DNA from: CALBPI01 sp942491885 | Lineage (GTDB): Bacteria; Pseudomonadota; Gammaproteobacteria; Steroidobacterales; Woeseiaceae | NCBI GenBank assembly: GCA_942491885.1 | Contig: CALOCQ010000002.1 | Location: forward strand, 806,001 to 870,000 | Length of the DNA: 64,000 nucleotides | Direction of reading: 5' to 3' | In this document: positions 36,098 through 45,287 of the stretch, piece by piece | Layout: each line of letters starts with the position of its first letter | Position numbering within the stretch: position 1 is the stretch's first letter | Translations under genes and position numbers: made by a program | The notes under the pieces: model-generated | The model's database searches: none | The model's input: only the letters and a program-made list of their open reading frames with translations | What the model was told of the DNA's origin: nothing

Positions 36098-36106
36098 CGA
36101 TTAGAC

Positions 36107-37489
36107 ATGTTGAAGAGATTTGTTAGCGCAGCGGTAGTGATGTCATCTCTGACACTCGCCGGTTGCGATGTATTCGATGACGATGACGATAGCCCGCTGG
36201 TACAGACCAGCAACCTGCGCGTGCTGCACGCGTCATCTGACGCCCCCGCAGTCGACGTACTCGTCAACGGCGCGGCCTTTGTTTCAGGCGCTGATTTTAA
36301 AGACGGCACCGCCCTCTCAGTCGTAGAGTCCGGCACTTACACGGTGCAGGTCAATGGCCTGACCCCGGGCTCAGCCACCGCCGTTATCGGTCCGGTCGAC
36401 CTGACGCTCGAGCCCAATACCGAGTACACGGTTATTGCGATCGGCAATGTTGCCGAAATCGAGCCTTACATCATCACGGCAGAACGCTCTAACGTCACAG
36501 CCGGGAACGTTCGCGCGACCGTCGTGCACGGCGCGGCAAACGCTCCGACGGTTGATATCTACGTGACCGAACCCGGTGCTGACCTCGCCGCGAGCGACGC
36601 ACTGGGCACGCTGTCATTCGGCGATGATCCTCTGGGTCCGGTTGAAGTTCCGGCCGATGAGTATCAGATTAGCGTAACGCTTGAAGGCGAGCCCGCTTCA
36701 ATCGTCTACCAGACAACTGCAGCGCTGCCCGCTGGCGCCGACATCATCGTAACGGCCGTCGACAACCCGCTGCCAAGCCTGAATGGCGCGGCGACACCAA
36801 GCGACGCACCGATCAGCCTGGTCGTCCTTGACGGCACAGGCGCAATCGAGCTGTTTGACGTTGACGCAGGCGTAACCTTCCGCGCAATCCACAACGCGCC
36901 GAGCGTTGGCGATGTCGACATCATCATCAACGATGATTTCGATAACCCTGTCGAAGACCTGCCGTTTGCCGGCTTCACCGGTTTCGTTCCGGCTCCTGCT
37001 GGCGACTACAACCTTAAGGTCACACCTGCGAACACGCCCGGCGTTATCGCGATTGATGCTGACGTCACGCTCGATATCGGTACCGAGTACTCGGTCTATG
37101 CGATCGAAACAGAAGACGGCCTGACAACGCAGGTTCTGGTTGATGATCGTCGCCCGGTCGCAACGCAGGCCAAAGTACGCATCGTGCACGGCTCGCCGAC
37201 CGCACAGGACGTCGACATTTACGTCACGACCGGCTCAGCCGACATCGACGACGTTGATCCGACCTTTGCAGACATCCCCTATCAGGCGGAAACCGGCTAT
37301 GTCAGCCTTGCCGAAGGCAGCTACTTCGTTACGGTCACGGCAGCTGGCAGCAAGACGCCGGCAATCGGTCCGGCTGAGATTGTAGTCGTCAACGGCGGCG
37401 TCTACACGGCGATCGCACGTGATCCGTCGGGCACGAATCCAAACCTGGATACGCTCGGTCTGATCCTGCTGGACGATTTCAACCTCTAG
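36107..37489 (+). CDS. DUF4397 lipoprotein with four repeats
   Basis: A 460-residue lipoprotein. The lipobox LTLAGC gives C20, followed by Asp at +2, which in enterobacteria is an inner-membrane retention signal. An acidic run of Asp residues comes next. Four units of roughly 100-110 residues follow, each opening with a similar strand: NLRVLHASSDAPAVDVLVNG, RATVVHGAANAPTVDIYVTE, FRAIHNAPSVGDVDIIIND and VRIVHGSPTAQDVDIYVTT. This is the DUF4397 pattern, a beta-sandwich-like domain of unknown function. It is well expressed-looking: clear Shine-Dalgarno sequence, its own promoter, and a very strong terminator. Confidence 0.85.
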   Translation: MLKRFVSAAVVMSSLTLAGCDVFDDDDDSPLVQTSNLRVLHASSDAPAVDVLVNGAAFVSGADFKDGTALSVVESGTYTVQVNGLTPGSATAVIGPVDLTLEPNTEYTVIAIGNVAEIEPYIITAERSNVTAGNVRATVVHGAANAPTVDIYVTEPGADLAASDALGTLSFGDDPLGPVEVPADEYQISVTLEGEPASIVYQTTAALPAGADIIVTAVDNPLPSLNGAATPSDAPISLVVLDGTGAIELFDVDAGVTFRAIHNAPSVGDVDIIINDDFDNPVEDLPFAGFTGFVPAPAGDYNLKVTPANTPGVIAIDADVTLDIGTEYSVYAIETEDGLTTQVLVDDRRPVATQAKVRIVHGSPTAQDVDIYVTTGSADIDDVDPTFADIPYQAETGYVSLAEGSYFVTVTAAGSKTPAIGPAEIVVVNGGVYTAIARDPSGTNPNLDTLGLILLDDFNL

Positions 37490-37544
37490 CAACGGGTCCC
37501 TGAGGGTCTCAGGGTTTCCCGAACAAGTTGAGTAAACTTGATCT

Positions 37545-37577
37545 GGCCTCCCCGCGTCACCGCGGGGAGGCCTTTTT
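37545..37577 (+). terminator. Strong rho-independent terminator after the DUF4397 gene
   Basis: A perfect 12-bp stem GGCCTCCCCGCG/CGCGGGGAGGCC (37545-37556 and 37561-37572) with loop TCAC is followed by TTTTT. It lies 55 bp behind the stop codon and before the convergent gor gene. Confidence 0.95.
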
Positions 37578-37589
37578 GTTGGCAATGGC

Positions 37590-38939
37590 TCAACGCATCG
37601 TGACCAGCTCTTCGGCGCTGGTCGGGTGTATCGCCACGGTATCGTCGAAGTGCTGCTTGGTTGCGCCCATGCGGATCGCCACCGCGAAGCCCTGCATCAT
37701 TTCGTCGGCGCCTTCGCCGAATACATGGCAGCCGACAATCCGTTGTGACGCACCAACCGTGACAAGCTTCATCGCCGCGCGTCGCTTCTCTGTACCGAGC
37801 GCATAGCGCATCGGCACGAACGCCGAGTTGAAGACCTCGACATCGTCGCCGTATTCGGTGCGCGCCTGGGCTTCGGTCAGGCCCATCGTGGCCATCGGCG
37901 GGTGCGAGAAAATGACCGTGGCGATATCGCGATACTCGAGGCGGCGATCTGTCATGCCACCGAACAAACGATCCGCCAGCCGGCGACCCGCTGCGATGGC
38001 GACCGGCGTCAATGCAACCGCACCGGTAACGTCGCCGAGCGCGAATACGCCGGAAGCGTTAGTTGCCTGCCACTCGTCGACCGGGACGAAGCCGTCCTTG
38101 TCCGTGTTTACACCCGCATTCGCGAGCGCCAGGTCAACGGTCTCCGGTTTGCGGCCGATCGCCCAGATAACGGCATCCAGACCGTCACACGCGCGCCCGT
38201 CTTTTGCGCTCAGTGTCAGCAAGCCGTCATCGCCACGCATCAGCGACGCCGGCTTGAAATCCTGCTCAAGCGCGATGCCATCCTGCGCCAGCGCCTGCGT
38301 GACCTCATCGCGCAGCATCTGATCGAAGCTGCGCAGTACGCCATCAAAGCGCGTGAGGATACTGACCTCGGCCCCCAGCGCCGCAAGGACGCCACCCAGC
38401 TCCACCGATACATAACCGCTGCCAACTATCGCCACCTTTTTCGGCAGTACGTCCAGCTCGAAGAAACCGTCCGAGGTGATACCGAGTTCGGCGCCGGGTA
38501 TGTCCGGCCAGCTCGGCGCACCACCGGTGGCAATCACGATCGTTTTGGCGCGATAGTGTGCCTCGCCGACCGCAATCGTATTCGCATCCACAAATCGCGC
38601 ACGCCCTTCGACAACGTCAATGTCCTTGTTGTGGAGATTGTTGGCGTAAATGCCGTTCAGCCGTTCGACATAAGCGTCACGATTCTCACGCAGGCGCGAC
38701 CAATGGTGCGGCACTTGCGGCAAATCGAACCCATAGCCGGCGGCGATATGCTGATCGTGCGCCAGGTTGGCGGCATACCACATGACCTTCTTCGGCACGC
38801 AACCGACATTGACGCAGGTTCCGCCGAGTCGCGCTGATTCCACCACCATTACCGATGCGCCGTACTCGGTCGCGCGTTGCGCGTGCGCCAAACCGCCGCT
38901 GCCGCCACCGATAACAATCAAATCATACTGCTTGGTCAC
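37590..38939 (-). CDS. gor: Glutathione-disulfide reductase
   Basis: FAD/NADPH enzyme reducing glutathione disulfide. The 449-residue product has the FAD-binding N-terminus DLIVIGGGSGGLAHAQRA, the redox-active disulfide GGTCVNVGCVPKK, the NADPH-binding AIVGSGYVSVELGGVLAALG, and the C-terminal dimer interface containing the active-site HPTSAEE motif. The start is a GTG at 38939 preceded by AAGGGG. It is convergent with the DUF4397 gene and divergent from the oligopeptidase gene. Confidence 0.94.
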   Translation of the reverse strand: MTKQYDLIVIGGGSGGLAHAQRATEYGASVMVVESARLGGTCVNVGCVPKKVMWYAANLAHDQHIAAGYGFDLPQVPHHWSRLRENRDAYVERLNGIYANNLHNKDIDVVEGRARFVDANTIAVGEAHYRAKTIVIATGGAPSWPDIPGAELGITSDGFFELDVLPKKVAIVGSGYVSVELGGVLAALGAEVSILTRFDGVLRSFDQMLRDEVTQALAQDGIALEQDFKPASLMRGDDGLLTLSAKDGRACDGLDAVIWAIGRKPETVDLALANAGVNTDKDGFVPVDEWQATNASGVFALGDVTGAVALTPVAIAAGRRLADRLFGGMTDRRLEYRDIATVIFSHPPMATMGLTEAQARTEYGDDVEVFNSAFVPMRYALGTEKRRAAMKLVTVGASQRIVGCHVFGEGADEMMQGFAVAIRMGATKQHFDDTVAIHPTSAEELVTMR

Positions 38940-39031
38940 TCTATACCCCTTAAAAACCAGTCTCGACGCGAGGTCGTTATTGCCCCGCATGCTACAATTG
39001 GTCATTGATCCAGCACAGCACAGTAACAACT

Positions 39032-41068
39032 ATGGAAAGTCAGTCACAGCGCGATGCAATGACATTCAAAGACCTGCCTGATTTCGAAAATATTTCGCCG
39101 CAACAGATCCGCCCGATCACGGACGCGCTGTTAAAGCGCCTGCGTGATGACGCCGCGACCATCGGCAATGCGACCACACCCGACGCCGACACACTGGTCG
39201 TCGCATTCGAACAATTACGCCATGATCTGGCCCGCTCCTGGTCGCCCATCTCGCACCTGAACATGGTGCGCAACACGCCTGAGTGGCAAGCCGCCTACCT
39301 CGACGCTTTAGCCGATATCACCGCCTTCTCCAGCGAACTGGCGCAAGACGCCGCGATCTATCGTGGTTATGAACGCATATCCGGTGCGCTGCCCGCGGAC
39401 GCAGAGACCGAGCAGCGCAAGGCGATCGAACACACGCTACGCGACTTCCGACTGTCCGGCATCGGGCTCGACGATGCGGGTCAGGCACGCTATCGCGAAC
39501 TGATGCAATCGCTGTCTGCCGCCCAGGCTAATTTTTCCAGCAATTTGCAGCGCTGCACCGACGAATGGCAATGGCACACCGACAGCGATGCCGACGTCGC
39601 AGGTATTCCCGCGCCAGTGCTGAGCCAGGCGCGCAAAACCGCCAAGGCTAACGACCAGAACGGCTGGACATTCGGGCTGACACAGCCGGTTTATCAGGCA
39701 GTCATCACGCATGCCGCGCATCGCCCGACGCGCGAGCGCTTCTACCGCGCGTGGATGACGCGCGCCACCGCCGACGGCGAACACAATGCGGACTACGACA
39801 ACAGCGGCCTGATATCAGAGATTTTGTCGGCCCGGCAGGAACTCGCCGCGTTACTGAGCTTCGATAGCTACGCCGATTATTCACTGGCCGCCAAGATGGC
39901 CGGATCTGTCGACGAGGTCACCGGCTTTCTGCGCGACCTGTGCGAACGCAGTCTACCGCGCGCGCGCGACGAAATCGCCGCACTGGCCGAGCTTGCCGGC
40001 CATTCGCTGGAAGCATGGGACATTGCATTTTTTGCCGAACGTCTGCGTGAACAGACGTTTGCCATATCCGACGAGCACGTACGCCCTTACTTCCCGGTGC
40101 AACGCGCGCTCGATGGCTTGTTCGATCTTGCCGGCCGTCTGTTCGGCATCACCCTCAAAGCGCGTGACAACGTCCCCACCTGGCACGAGGACGCGAGCTT
40201 CCTGGATGTCATGAATGACGATGGCGAAGTGCTTGGCGGCTTCTACGTCGACCTGTTTGCCCGCGCCGGCAAACGCGGCGGCGCGTGGATCGATGAATGC
40301 ATTATTCGCAAGTCACTGCCCGGCTCTGTAACGCTGCCGGTCGGTTATCTGGTGTGTAACTTCTCGCCCCCCGACGACGAACGCCCATCACTGCTGACCC
40401 ACAACGAGGTGGTCACGCTGTTTCATGAGTTCGGTCATATGCTGCACCACCTGCTGACGCGGGTTGGCTATCCGAGCATAGCCGGCATCAACGGCGTGCC
40501 CTGGGATGCGGTCGAACTACCCAGCCAGTTCATGGAAAACTTCGCCTGGCACTACGAGGTTCTGAGCGCGTGCAGCGGCCACTATAAGAGCGGCGAAACG
40601 CTGCCACGCGAGCTATTCGACAAGCTGCACGCAAGCCGCAATGCGAGCTCCGGGATCCAGATGCTGCGCCAGATCGAGTTTGCGCTGTTCGACTTTGAGT
40701 TACATGCGCGAAAAGACGCATCCGAGCCCGGCATCGTACGGGAAGTGCTGGCACAAACCCGCGCGCTGACAACGCCTATCACGCCACCTGACTGGAGTCG
40801 TTTTGAGAACGGCTTCTCGCATATTTTCGCGGGCGGTTACGCCGCCGGCTACTACAGCTATAAATGGGCCGAGGTGCTGGCGGCAGATGCGTTTTCGGCT
40901 TTCGGTGAGGCCGGCAATATTTTTGATACGACGATCGCAGGTCGCTTTCGCGAACATATTCTCGAGGTTGGCGGCAGTCGTGATATCCAGCATGCGTTTG
41001 TCGCTTTTCGCGGTCGTGAGCCACGCATCGACGCGCTGTTGGTTAACAGTGGAATTATTGCGGCGTAA
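39032..41068 (+). CDS. prlC: M3 family oligopeptidase A-like metallopeptidase
   Basis: A cytoplasmic zinc oligopeptidase of 678 residues that degrades short peptides such as cleaved signal peptides. The zinc site is TLFHEFGHMLHH with H465, E466 and H469. The C-terminal family pattern GYAAGYYSYKWAEVLAADAF is present. The start is taken at ATG 39032; another ATG ten codons upstream and one nine codons downstream are possible, as no strong ribosome-binding site decides. It is divergent from gor. Confidence 0.92.
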   Translation: MESQSQRDAMTFKDLPDFENISPQQIRPITDALLKRLRDDAATIGNATTPDADTLVVAFEQLRHDLARSWSPISHLNMVRNTPEWQAAYLDALADITAFSSELAQDAAIYRGYERISGALPADAETEQRKAIEHTLRDFRLSGIGLDDAGQARYRELMQSLSAAQANFSSNLQRCTDEWQWHTDSDADVAGIPAPVLSQARKTAKANDQNGWTFGLTQPVYQAVITHAAHRPTRERFYRAWMTRATADGEHNADYDNSGLISEILSARQELAALLSFDSYADYSLAAKMAGSVDEVTGFLRDLCERSLPRARDEIAALAELAGHSLEAWDIAFFAERLREQTFAISDEHVRPYFPVQRALDGLFDLAGRLFGITLKARDNVPTWHEDASFLDVMNDDGEVLGGFYVDLFARAGKRGGAWIDECIIRKSLPGSVTLPVGYLVCNFSPPDDERPSLLTHNEVVTLFHEFGHMLHHLLTRVGYPSIAGINGVPWDAVELPSQFMENFAWHYEVLSACSGHYKSGETLPRELFDKLHASRNASSGIQMLRQIEFALFDFELHARKDASEPGIVREVLAQTRALTTPITPPDWSRFENGFSHIFAGGYAAGYYSYKWAEVLAADAFSAFGEAGNIFDTTIAGRFREHILEVGGSRDIQHAFVAFRGREPRIDALLVNSGIIAA

Positions 41069-41173
41069 ATCCTGCCGTATATGGGCCACTACGATGTTTC
41101 GGGCCGGGTTGTGTAAAGCAACTGGCGCATCGACGTTACCTTCCCGTAAACTTTCCCACATCAAGTCGAGCCA

Positions 41174-42247
41174 ATGATCGGATCGCGAGTGACATCAACC
41201 CCCAGCAAAACGACAAGTATCTTGCGCCCGCTTCAGGATCGCAGGAACAACTACGATGTCACCGACAACGTCCAGGTGTCGAGCGTGAACGCCGTACGCG
41301 ATGCAGTACGCAAGTCATTCCTGACGAGTTACCCCGATGCGGCTTTCGATCGTATCTGGCTGGCGTTCCATGACTTTGAGCGACTGTTCACCGGCCGCTA
41401 CCCCGGCTACCACGGCTGCGACACTACCTATCATGACGTGCAACACACGCTGGACATGACGCTGGCGGTGGCGCGACTGCTCGCGGGTTACGAAATGTCC
41501 GCCGAACCGCGCTTGCAACTCGGTGCAGCACGGGCCGAACTCTCGATCATCACGTCGTTGTTTCACGATGCCGGCTACATTCGTCACGTAGAACACGACG
41601 CGGAAATACGCAACGGTGCGCATTTCACGCGTACACATGTATCGCGTAGTGCGCAATTCCTGCGCAGTTATCTGCAGCGCGTCGGTCTCGGCCACACTGC
41701 CGACACCGCAGCACAGATCGTTCATTTCACCGGCTACGAAATCGACCTGCGCCAATTGTCACTGCCGGACCCTCGCGATATTCGCTGCGGCTGTATTCTC
41801 GGCACCGGCGATCTGCTGGCGCAGATGGCAGACCGCTGCTATCTCGAGAAGTGTCGCGACCGGCTCTACGAGGAGTTTGTCATTGGCGGCATCGCATTGC
41901 CCGCCAACCCGGACGATCAGGCCAGCATGCACTATGATTCCGGCGAAGACCTGCTGCGCAAGACACCGCAGTTCTTCGAACTCGGCGCCCGCAAGCGACT
42001 GGACGAAGAATTTGATAAGACCTATCGCTTCATTGAGCCGCTGTTTGCCGGGCGCAACCCTTATATCGAATCGATTAACCGCAATATTCGCTATTTGCAG
42101 TGCGTCATCGAGACTGATAACTGGGCCGGCTTGCGTCGCCAGCCGCCCGTGTATGTCGGTGAGCCGGACACATCCGAGAGTATGCGTGTGATGGTGGCGG
42201 AGCTACGCGAAGCGTTCGCGGCAAACAGCGCTCAACAGGTCGCCTGA
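41174..42247 (+). CDS. HD-domain phosphohydrolase
   Basis: A 357-residue protein with an HD/PDEase-like metal-binding core: YHDVQHTLDMTLAV, then ITSLFHDAGYIRH (HD), further His residues at NGAHFTRTHVSRS, and a late ILGTGDLLAQMADRCYLEKC. The pattern resembles class I cyclic nucleotide phosphodiesterases and other HD hydrolases. No transmembrane or sensor domain is seen. The biochemical substrate cannot be fixed. It lies alone between the oligopeptidase gene and panD. Confidence 0.8.
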   Translation: MIGSRVTSTPSKTTSILRPLQDRRNNYDVTDNVQVSSVNAVRDAVRKSFLTSYPDAAFDRIWLAFHDFERLFTGRYPGYHGCDTTYHDVQHTLDMTLAVARLLAGYEMSAEPRLQLGAARAELSIITSLFHDAGYIRHVEHDAEIRNGAHFTRTHVSRSAQFLRSYLQRVGLGHTADTAAQIVHFTGYEIDLRQLSLPDPRDIRCGCILGTGDLLAQMADRCYLEKCRDRLYEEFVIGGIALPANPDDQASMHYDSGEDLLRKTPQFFELGARKRLDEEFDKTYRFIEPLFAGRNPYIESINRNIRYLQCVIETDNWAGLRRQPPVYVGEPDTSESMRVMVAELREAFAANSAQQVA

Positions 42248-42320
42248 ACAAACGCCAGCGTGACGGCAGGCTGCGGCGTGACGCATCCAGGCGCACATCC
42301 CGCTATTCACTGACCCGCAT

Positions 42321-42674
42321 TCAGATAACAGTCTTCGGCATTTCCGTCAGGTAACGGACGAACCGGTTGCGCTCATCGACAAGAATGGCGCAGGGGCGCA
42401 AGGGCCGATCGGTCAGCTCAAACGCCATGATGATGAGTTCCTCACCTTCGCTGATCAGGTGCGCCGCGGCACCGTTCATGCAAATGACGCCGGAATCGCG
42501 CTCGCCGGCAATGACGTAGGTTTCGAGGCGCGCACCGGAGGTGTTTGAAACCACCAGCACTTTCTCGTTTTCCCACAGCCCGGCGCGCTCGATCAGCTCA
42601 CGATCAATCGTAATGCTGCCAACGTAGTTGACATCGGCCTCGGTGACCCTCGCCTTGTGAATTTTAGATCGCAT
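42321..42674 (-). CDS. panD: Aspartate 1-decarboxylase
   Basis: Makes beta-alanine for pantothenate and CoA. The 117-residue pyruvoyl enzyme starts MRSKIHKARVTEADVNY and self-cleaves at the Gly-Ser bond in VGSITID to generate the pyruvoyl group. VICMNGAAAHLISEGEELIIMAF is the conserved C-terminal part. The ATG at 42674 is chosen because the 38 codons upstream do not match the family. The companion genes panB and panC are not in the window. Confidence 0.94.
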   Translation of the reverse strand: MRSKIHKARVTEADVNYVGSITIDRELIERAGLWENEKVLVVSNTSGARLETYVIAGERDSGVICMNGAAAHLISEGEELIIMAFELTDRPLRPCAILVDERNRFVRYLTEMPKTVI

Positions 42675-42797
42675 TACCCAGCGCAAGATGTTCTCCAGTT
42701 CTCGTCTATCGCGGCCGCCTAACCCCTGCCGCGGCAACCGCCCAATCAGGGCCGGCCGGCGGCGTGCTGCGCGAAACGCAGCGATCACAAACCACGA

Positions 42798-42830
42798 AAT
42801 CAGCCGCGTATTGTACGCGAATCAGCCGCG
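42798..42830. promoter_or_regulatory. Operator-like direct and inverted repeats upstream of panD
   Basis: An 11-bp direct repeat AATCAGCCGCG occurs at 42798-42808 and again at 42820-42830, a 22-bp period. The palindrome CGCGTA-TTG-TACGCG (42805-42819) links the two copies. It lies in the 270-bp gap between the DUF2007 gene and panD, 124 bp or more before the panD start, and looks like a binding site for a dimeric regulator. Confidence 0.4.
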
Positions 42831-42944
42831 CAACATCAGTAGCGGCCGCTTTATGCTGCGGTCGGGGCGAGAACTGTGCTGGCCGGGGACGCCACGCTGC
42901 GGCGCAGGTTGCGGATATAGCCGGCAGTCTGACGCCCGGGCCCG

Positions 42945-43250
42945 TTACTCTACTTTGCCGCATTGCCAGCAGGCGGCAAATTGGGCTTCATTTTCGCTAT
43001 CACAGGCGCTGCAGCGCCAATTCTCACCAACGATGGGGGTGTTATTCACCTCTTCGATGATCTCGAGGGCGCGCGCGGCATCCAGCGCGTTTCGCACCCA
43101 CAGCTGCGGCCATACCTCGGTAAACGGCACCTCGCCAAGCACACCACCGAGATTCTGGTTGCGGATCTCGGTGCGGATACCTTCGGATTCGAGCACATTG
43201 CGAAAATGCGCCACGGTCACCAGATTATCCGCGCTGTAGATTTTTTTCAC
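42945..43250 (-). CDS. DUF2007 protein with C-terminal zinc ribbon
   Basis: A 101-residue protein. The N-terminus KKIYSADNLVTVAHFRNVLESEGI is the DUF2007 pattern (a small alpha/beta domain resembling a signal-transducing PII-like fold). A C-terminal zinc ribbon follows, WRCSACDSENEAQFAACWQCGK, with two CxxC pairs. The start is a GTG at 43250 that overlaps the trpA stop codon (GTGA), so it is the last gene of the trp transcript. Function unknown. Confidence 0.82.
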   Translation of the reverse strand: MKKIYSADNLVTVAHFRNVLESEGIRTEIRNQNLGGVLGEVPFTEVWPQLWVRNALDAARALEIIEEVNNTPIVGENWRCSACDSENEAQFAACWQCGKVE

Positions 43251-44017
43251 CGGCCGCGTAGTCCTGCCAGGAATGCACCCGGATCGCCGCCGGCTTCCAG
43301 CACCTCGACCAATGCCGAGCCGACGATGGCGCCATCGGCATGCTGGCAGATTCGCGCAACATCGTCGTGCGAGCGAATGCCGAAGCCTGCGCACACCGGC
43401 AACGATGAGATTGCCTTGACCCGTTGCAGATAATCGCTGACCTTGGCGGGCAGACCGGCGCCGCCGCCGGTGATGCCGGTGATCGTCACGGCATAAACGA
43501 ACCCGCGACTGTGCTCACACAACAGACGCAATCGCTCGTCCGGTGTGGCCGGTGTGACCAGCTGGATCAACCCTACGCCTTGCGCCTCTAATGCCTTGCG
43601 CACCGGGCCTGACTCCTCGAATGGCAAGTCCGGCACGATGAATCCGGCCACGCCCGCCGTCTCACAATCCGCGGCGAGCGCGTCAAGACCGTAGGCGAGC
43701 ATCGGGTTCAGATAGGACATGAGCACCAACGGCGTGCCGATCTCGCTGCGGTGTGCCGACAGCTCGGTGAGGATCCAGCGCAGGCTGACGCCGTTCTCGA
43801 TGGCGGCGTGACTGGAGCGCTGAATGGTCATGCCGTCGGCCATCGGATCCGAGAACGGCACGCCGACCTCGATCACCTCCGCCTGCGGGGCAATGGCCAG
43901 CAACGTGTCGATGAAGCCCTCGCGCGTGGGATAGCCCGCGGTAATGAAAGGAATCAGTGAACCGCCATTTTCTTTGCCGCGCCGCAGCGCGTCGCTTATG
44001 CGTTCATGCGCCTGCAT
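43247..44017 (-). CDS. trpA: Tryptophan synthase alpha chain
   Basis: Cleaves indole-3-glycerol phosphate to indole, channelled to TrpB. The 256-residue product has the catalytic Glu in VIEVGVPFSDPMADG, VLMSYLNPMLAYG, the phosphate-binding loop with TITGITGGGAGLP, and SLPVCAGFGIRS. Its start lies 14 bp inside the end of trpB, and its stop overlaps the DUF2007 start. The gene is intact. Confidence 0.96.
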   Translation of the reverse strand: MQAHERISDALRRGKENGGSLIPFITAGYPTREGFIDTLLAIAPQAEVIEVGVPFSDPMADGMTIQRSSHAAIENGVSLRWILTELSAHRSEIGTPLVLMSYLNPMLAYGLDALAADCETAGVAGFIVPDLPFEESGPVRKALEAQGVGLIQLVTPATPDERLRLLCEHSRGFVYAVTITGITGGGAGLPAKVSDYLQRVKAISSLPVCAGFGIRSHDDVARICQHADGAIVGSALVEVLEAGGDPGAFLAGLRGR

Positions 44018-45254
44018 TGTGCATTCTCCGGCTAGGGTGCTGGGTCAGCGTCGGCATGTCTTTGTCGCCGCGACCCGAGTTTCCGATCAACAGGGTCTTG
44101 CCCTGGTTTGTCTTCGCCCACTCGCGCGCGCCGGCGAAAGCGTGCGCGGTTTCGAGTGCGGTAAGGATACCCTCCAGCGCGCAACATTCATCGAGTGCGT
44201 CCAGCGCGTCCTCATCGCCGGCGGCGATGTAGGTGACGCGCCCGATGGCCTGCAGAAACGCATGCTCGGGCCCGACGCCGGAATAGTCCAGGCCGGCCGA
44301 TACCGACTGCGTTTCCTGAACCTGACCGTCAGGATTTTGCAAAATCATCGTGTAGCTGCCTTGCAGAACACCCGGCGTGCCGGTGGCCAGCGTTGCCGCA
44401 TTCTGCCCCAGCCCGCTGCCGATGCCGCCGGCCTCGACGCCGATAATTTCGACATCCGCGTCGCCAAGAAATGCGTGGAACAGGCCGATCGCATTCGAGC
44501 CGCCGCCTACGCAGGCAAATACGGCGTCCGGCAGCTTGCCGGTGCGCTCGAGCAATTGCGCGCGCGACTCCTCGCCAATGCAGCGGTGCAGTTCGCGCAC
44601 CAGATACGGATACGGGTGCGGACCGACCGCGGAGCCCAGCAAATAATAGGTTTCGTCCGGGTCTGATACCCAGTCGCGCAATGCCTCGTCGATGGCGGCG
44701 CGCAGTGTCTTGTCGCCCGACTCTACCGCGACAACTTCGGCGCCGAGCCGGCGCATACGATCGACGTTCGGCGCTTGCCGCGTGATGTCGACCGCCCCCA
44801 TGTAGACACGACAAGGCAGACCGAGGCGCGCGCAGGCCGCGGCCGAGGCAACGCCGTGTTGGCCGGCGCCGGTCTCGGCGACCACACGTTTGACGCCGAG
44901 GCGTTTCGCCAGCAATGCCTGGCCGATCGCGTTGTTGATCTTGTGTGCGCCGGTATGCGCGAGATCCTCACGCTTGAGCCACACGTCGACGCCCCAGGCC
45001 TCGCTCAATCGCGGCGCGTGGGTCATTGCCGTGGGCCGCCCGACCCACTCCCTGAGCTGCGCCTTGAATTCCGCCTGGTAGTCGGGGTCCGGCAGATAAC
45101 GACGCATGCCGGCTTCGAGGCGCTCTAATGCCGGTACCAGCGTCTCTGGCACATAGCGTCCGCCGAACGGGCCGAAGCGCCCGCGCGCGTCGGGTAACTC
45201 TCCGGCGAGCAGCGCCGCAAGCATTTCGCTTTTCTGGTCTTCAGTAAATTGCAT
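44004..45254 (-). CDS. trpB: Tryptophan synthase beta chain
   Basis: PLP enzyme joining indole and serine to tryptophan. The 416-residue product begins near GRFGPFGGRYVPETL, holds the PLP lysine in GAHKINNAIGQ, the ETGAGQHG loop and CVGGGSNAIGLFHAF for phosphate binding. The start is an ATG at 45254, 33 bp after trpF. It overlaps trpA by 14 bp. The gene is intact, unlike trpE, trpG and trpD upstream. Confidence 0.96.
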   Translation of the reverse strand: MQFTEDQKSEMLAALLAGELPDARGRFGPFGGRYVPETLVPALERLEAGMRRYLPDPDYQAEFKAQLREWVGRPTAMTHAPRLSEAWGVDVWLKREDLAHTGAHKINNAIGQALLAKRLGVKRVVAETGAGQHGVASAAACARLGLPCRVYMGAVDITRQAPNVDRMRRLGAEVVAVESGDKTLRAAIDEALRDWVSDPDETYYLLGSAVGPHPYPYLVRELHRCIGEESRAQLLERTGKLPDAVFACVGGGSNAIGLFHAFLGDADVEIIGVEAGGIGSGLGQNAATLATGTPGVLQGSYTMILQNPDGQVQETQSVSAGLDYSGVGPEHAFLQAIGRVTYIAAGDEDALDALDECCALEGILTALETAHAFAGAREWAKTNQGKTLLIGNSGRGDKDMPTLTQHPSRRMHNAGA

Positions 45255-45287
45255 GAAAATTCCGTAGTCTTCAGATCGTAAAAAAAA

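Noticed and set aside
42688..43239. 183-codon open frame on the plus strand
   Set aside because: Runs across the panD upstream region and antisense to DUF2007; Arg/Ser/Pro-rich with no domain, so a shadow.
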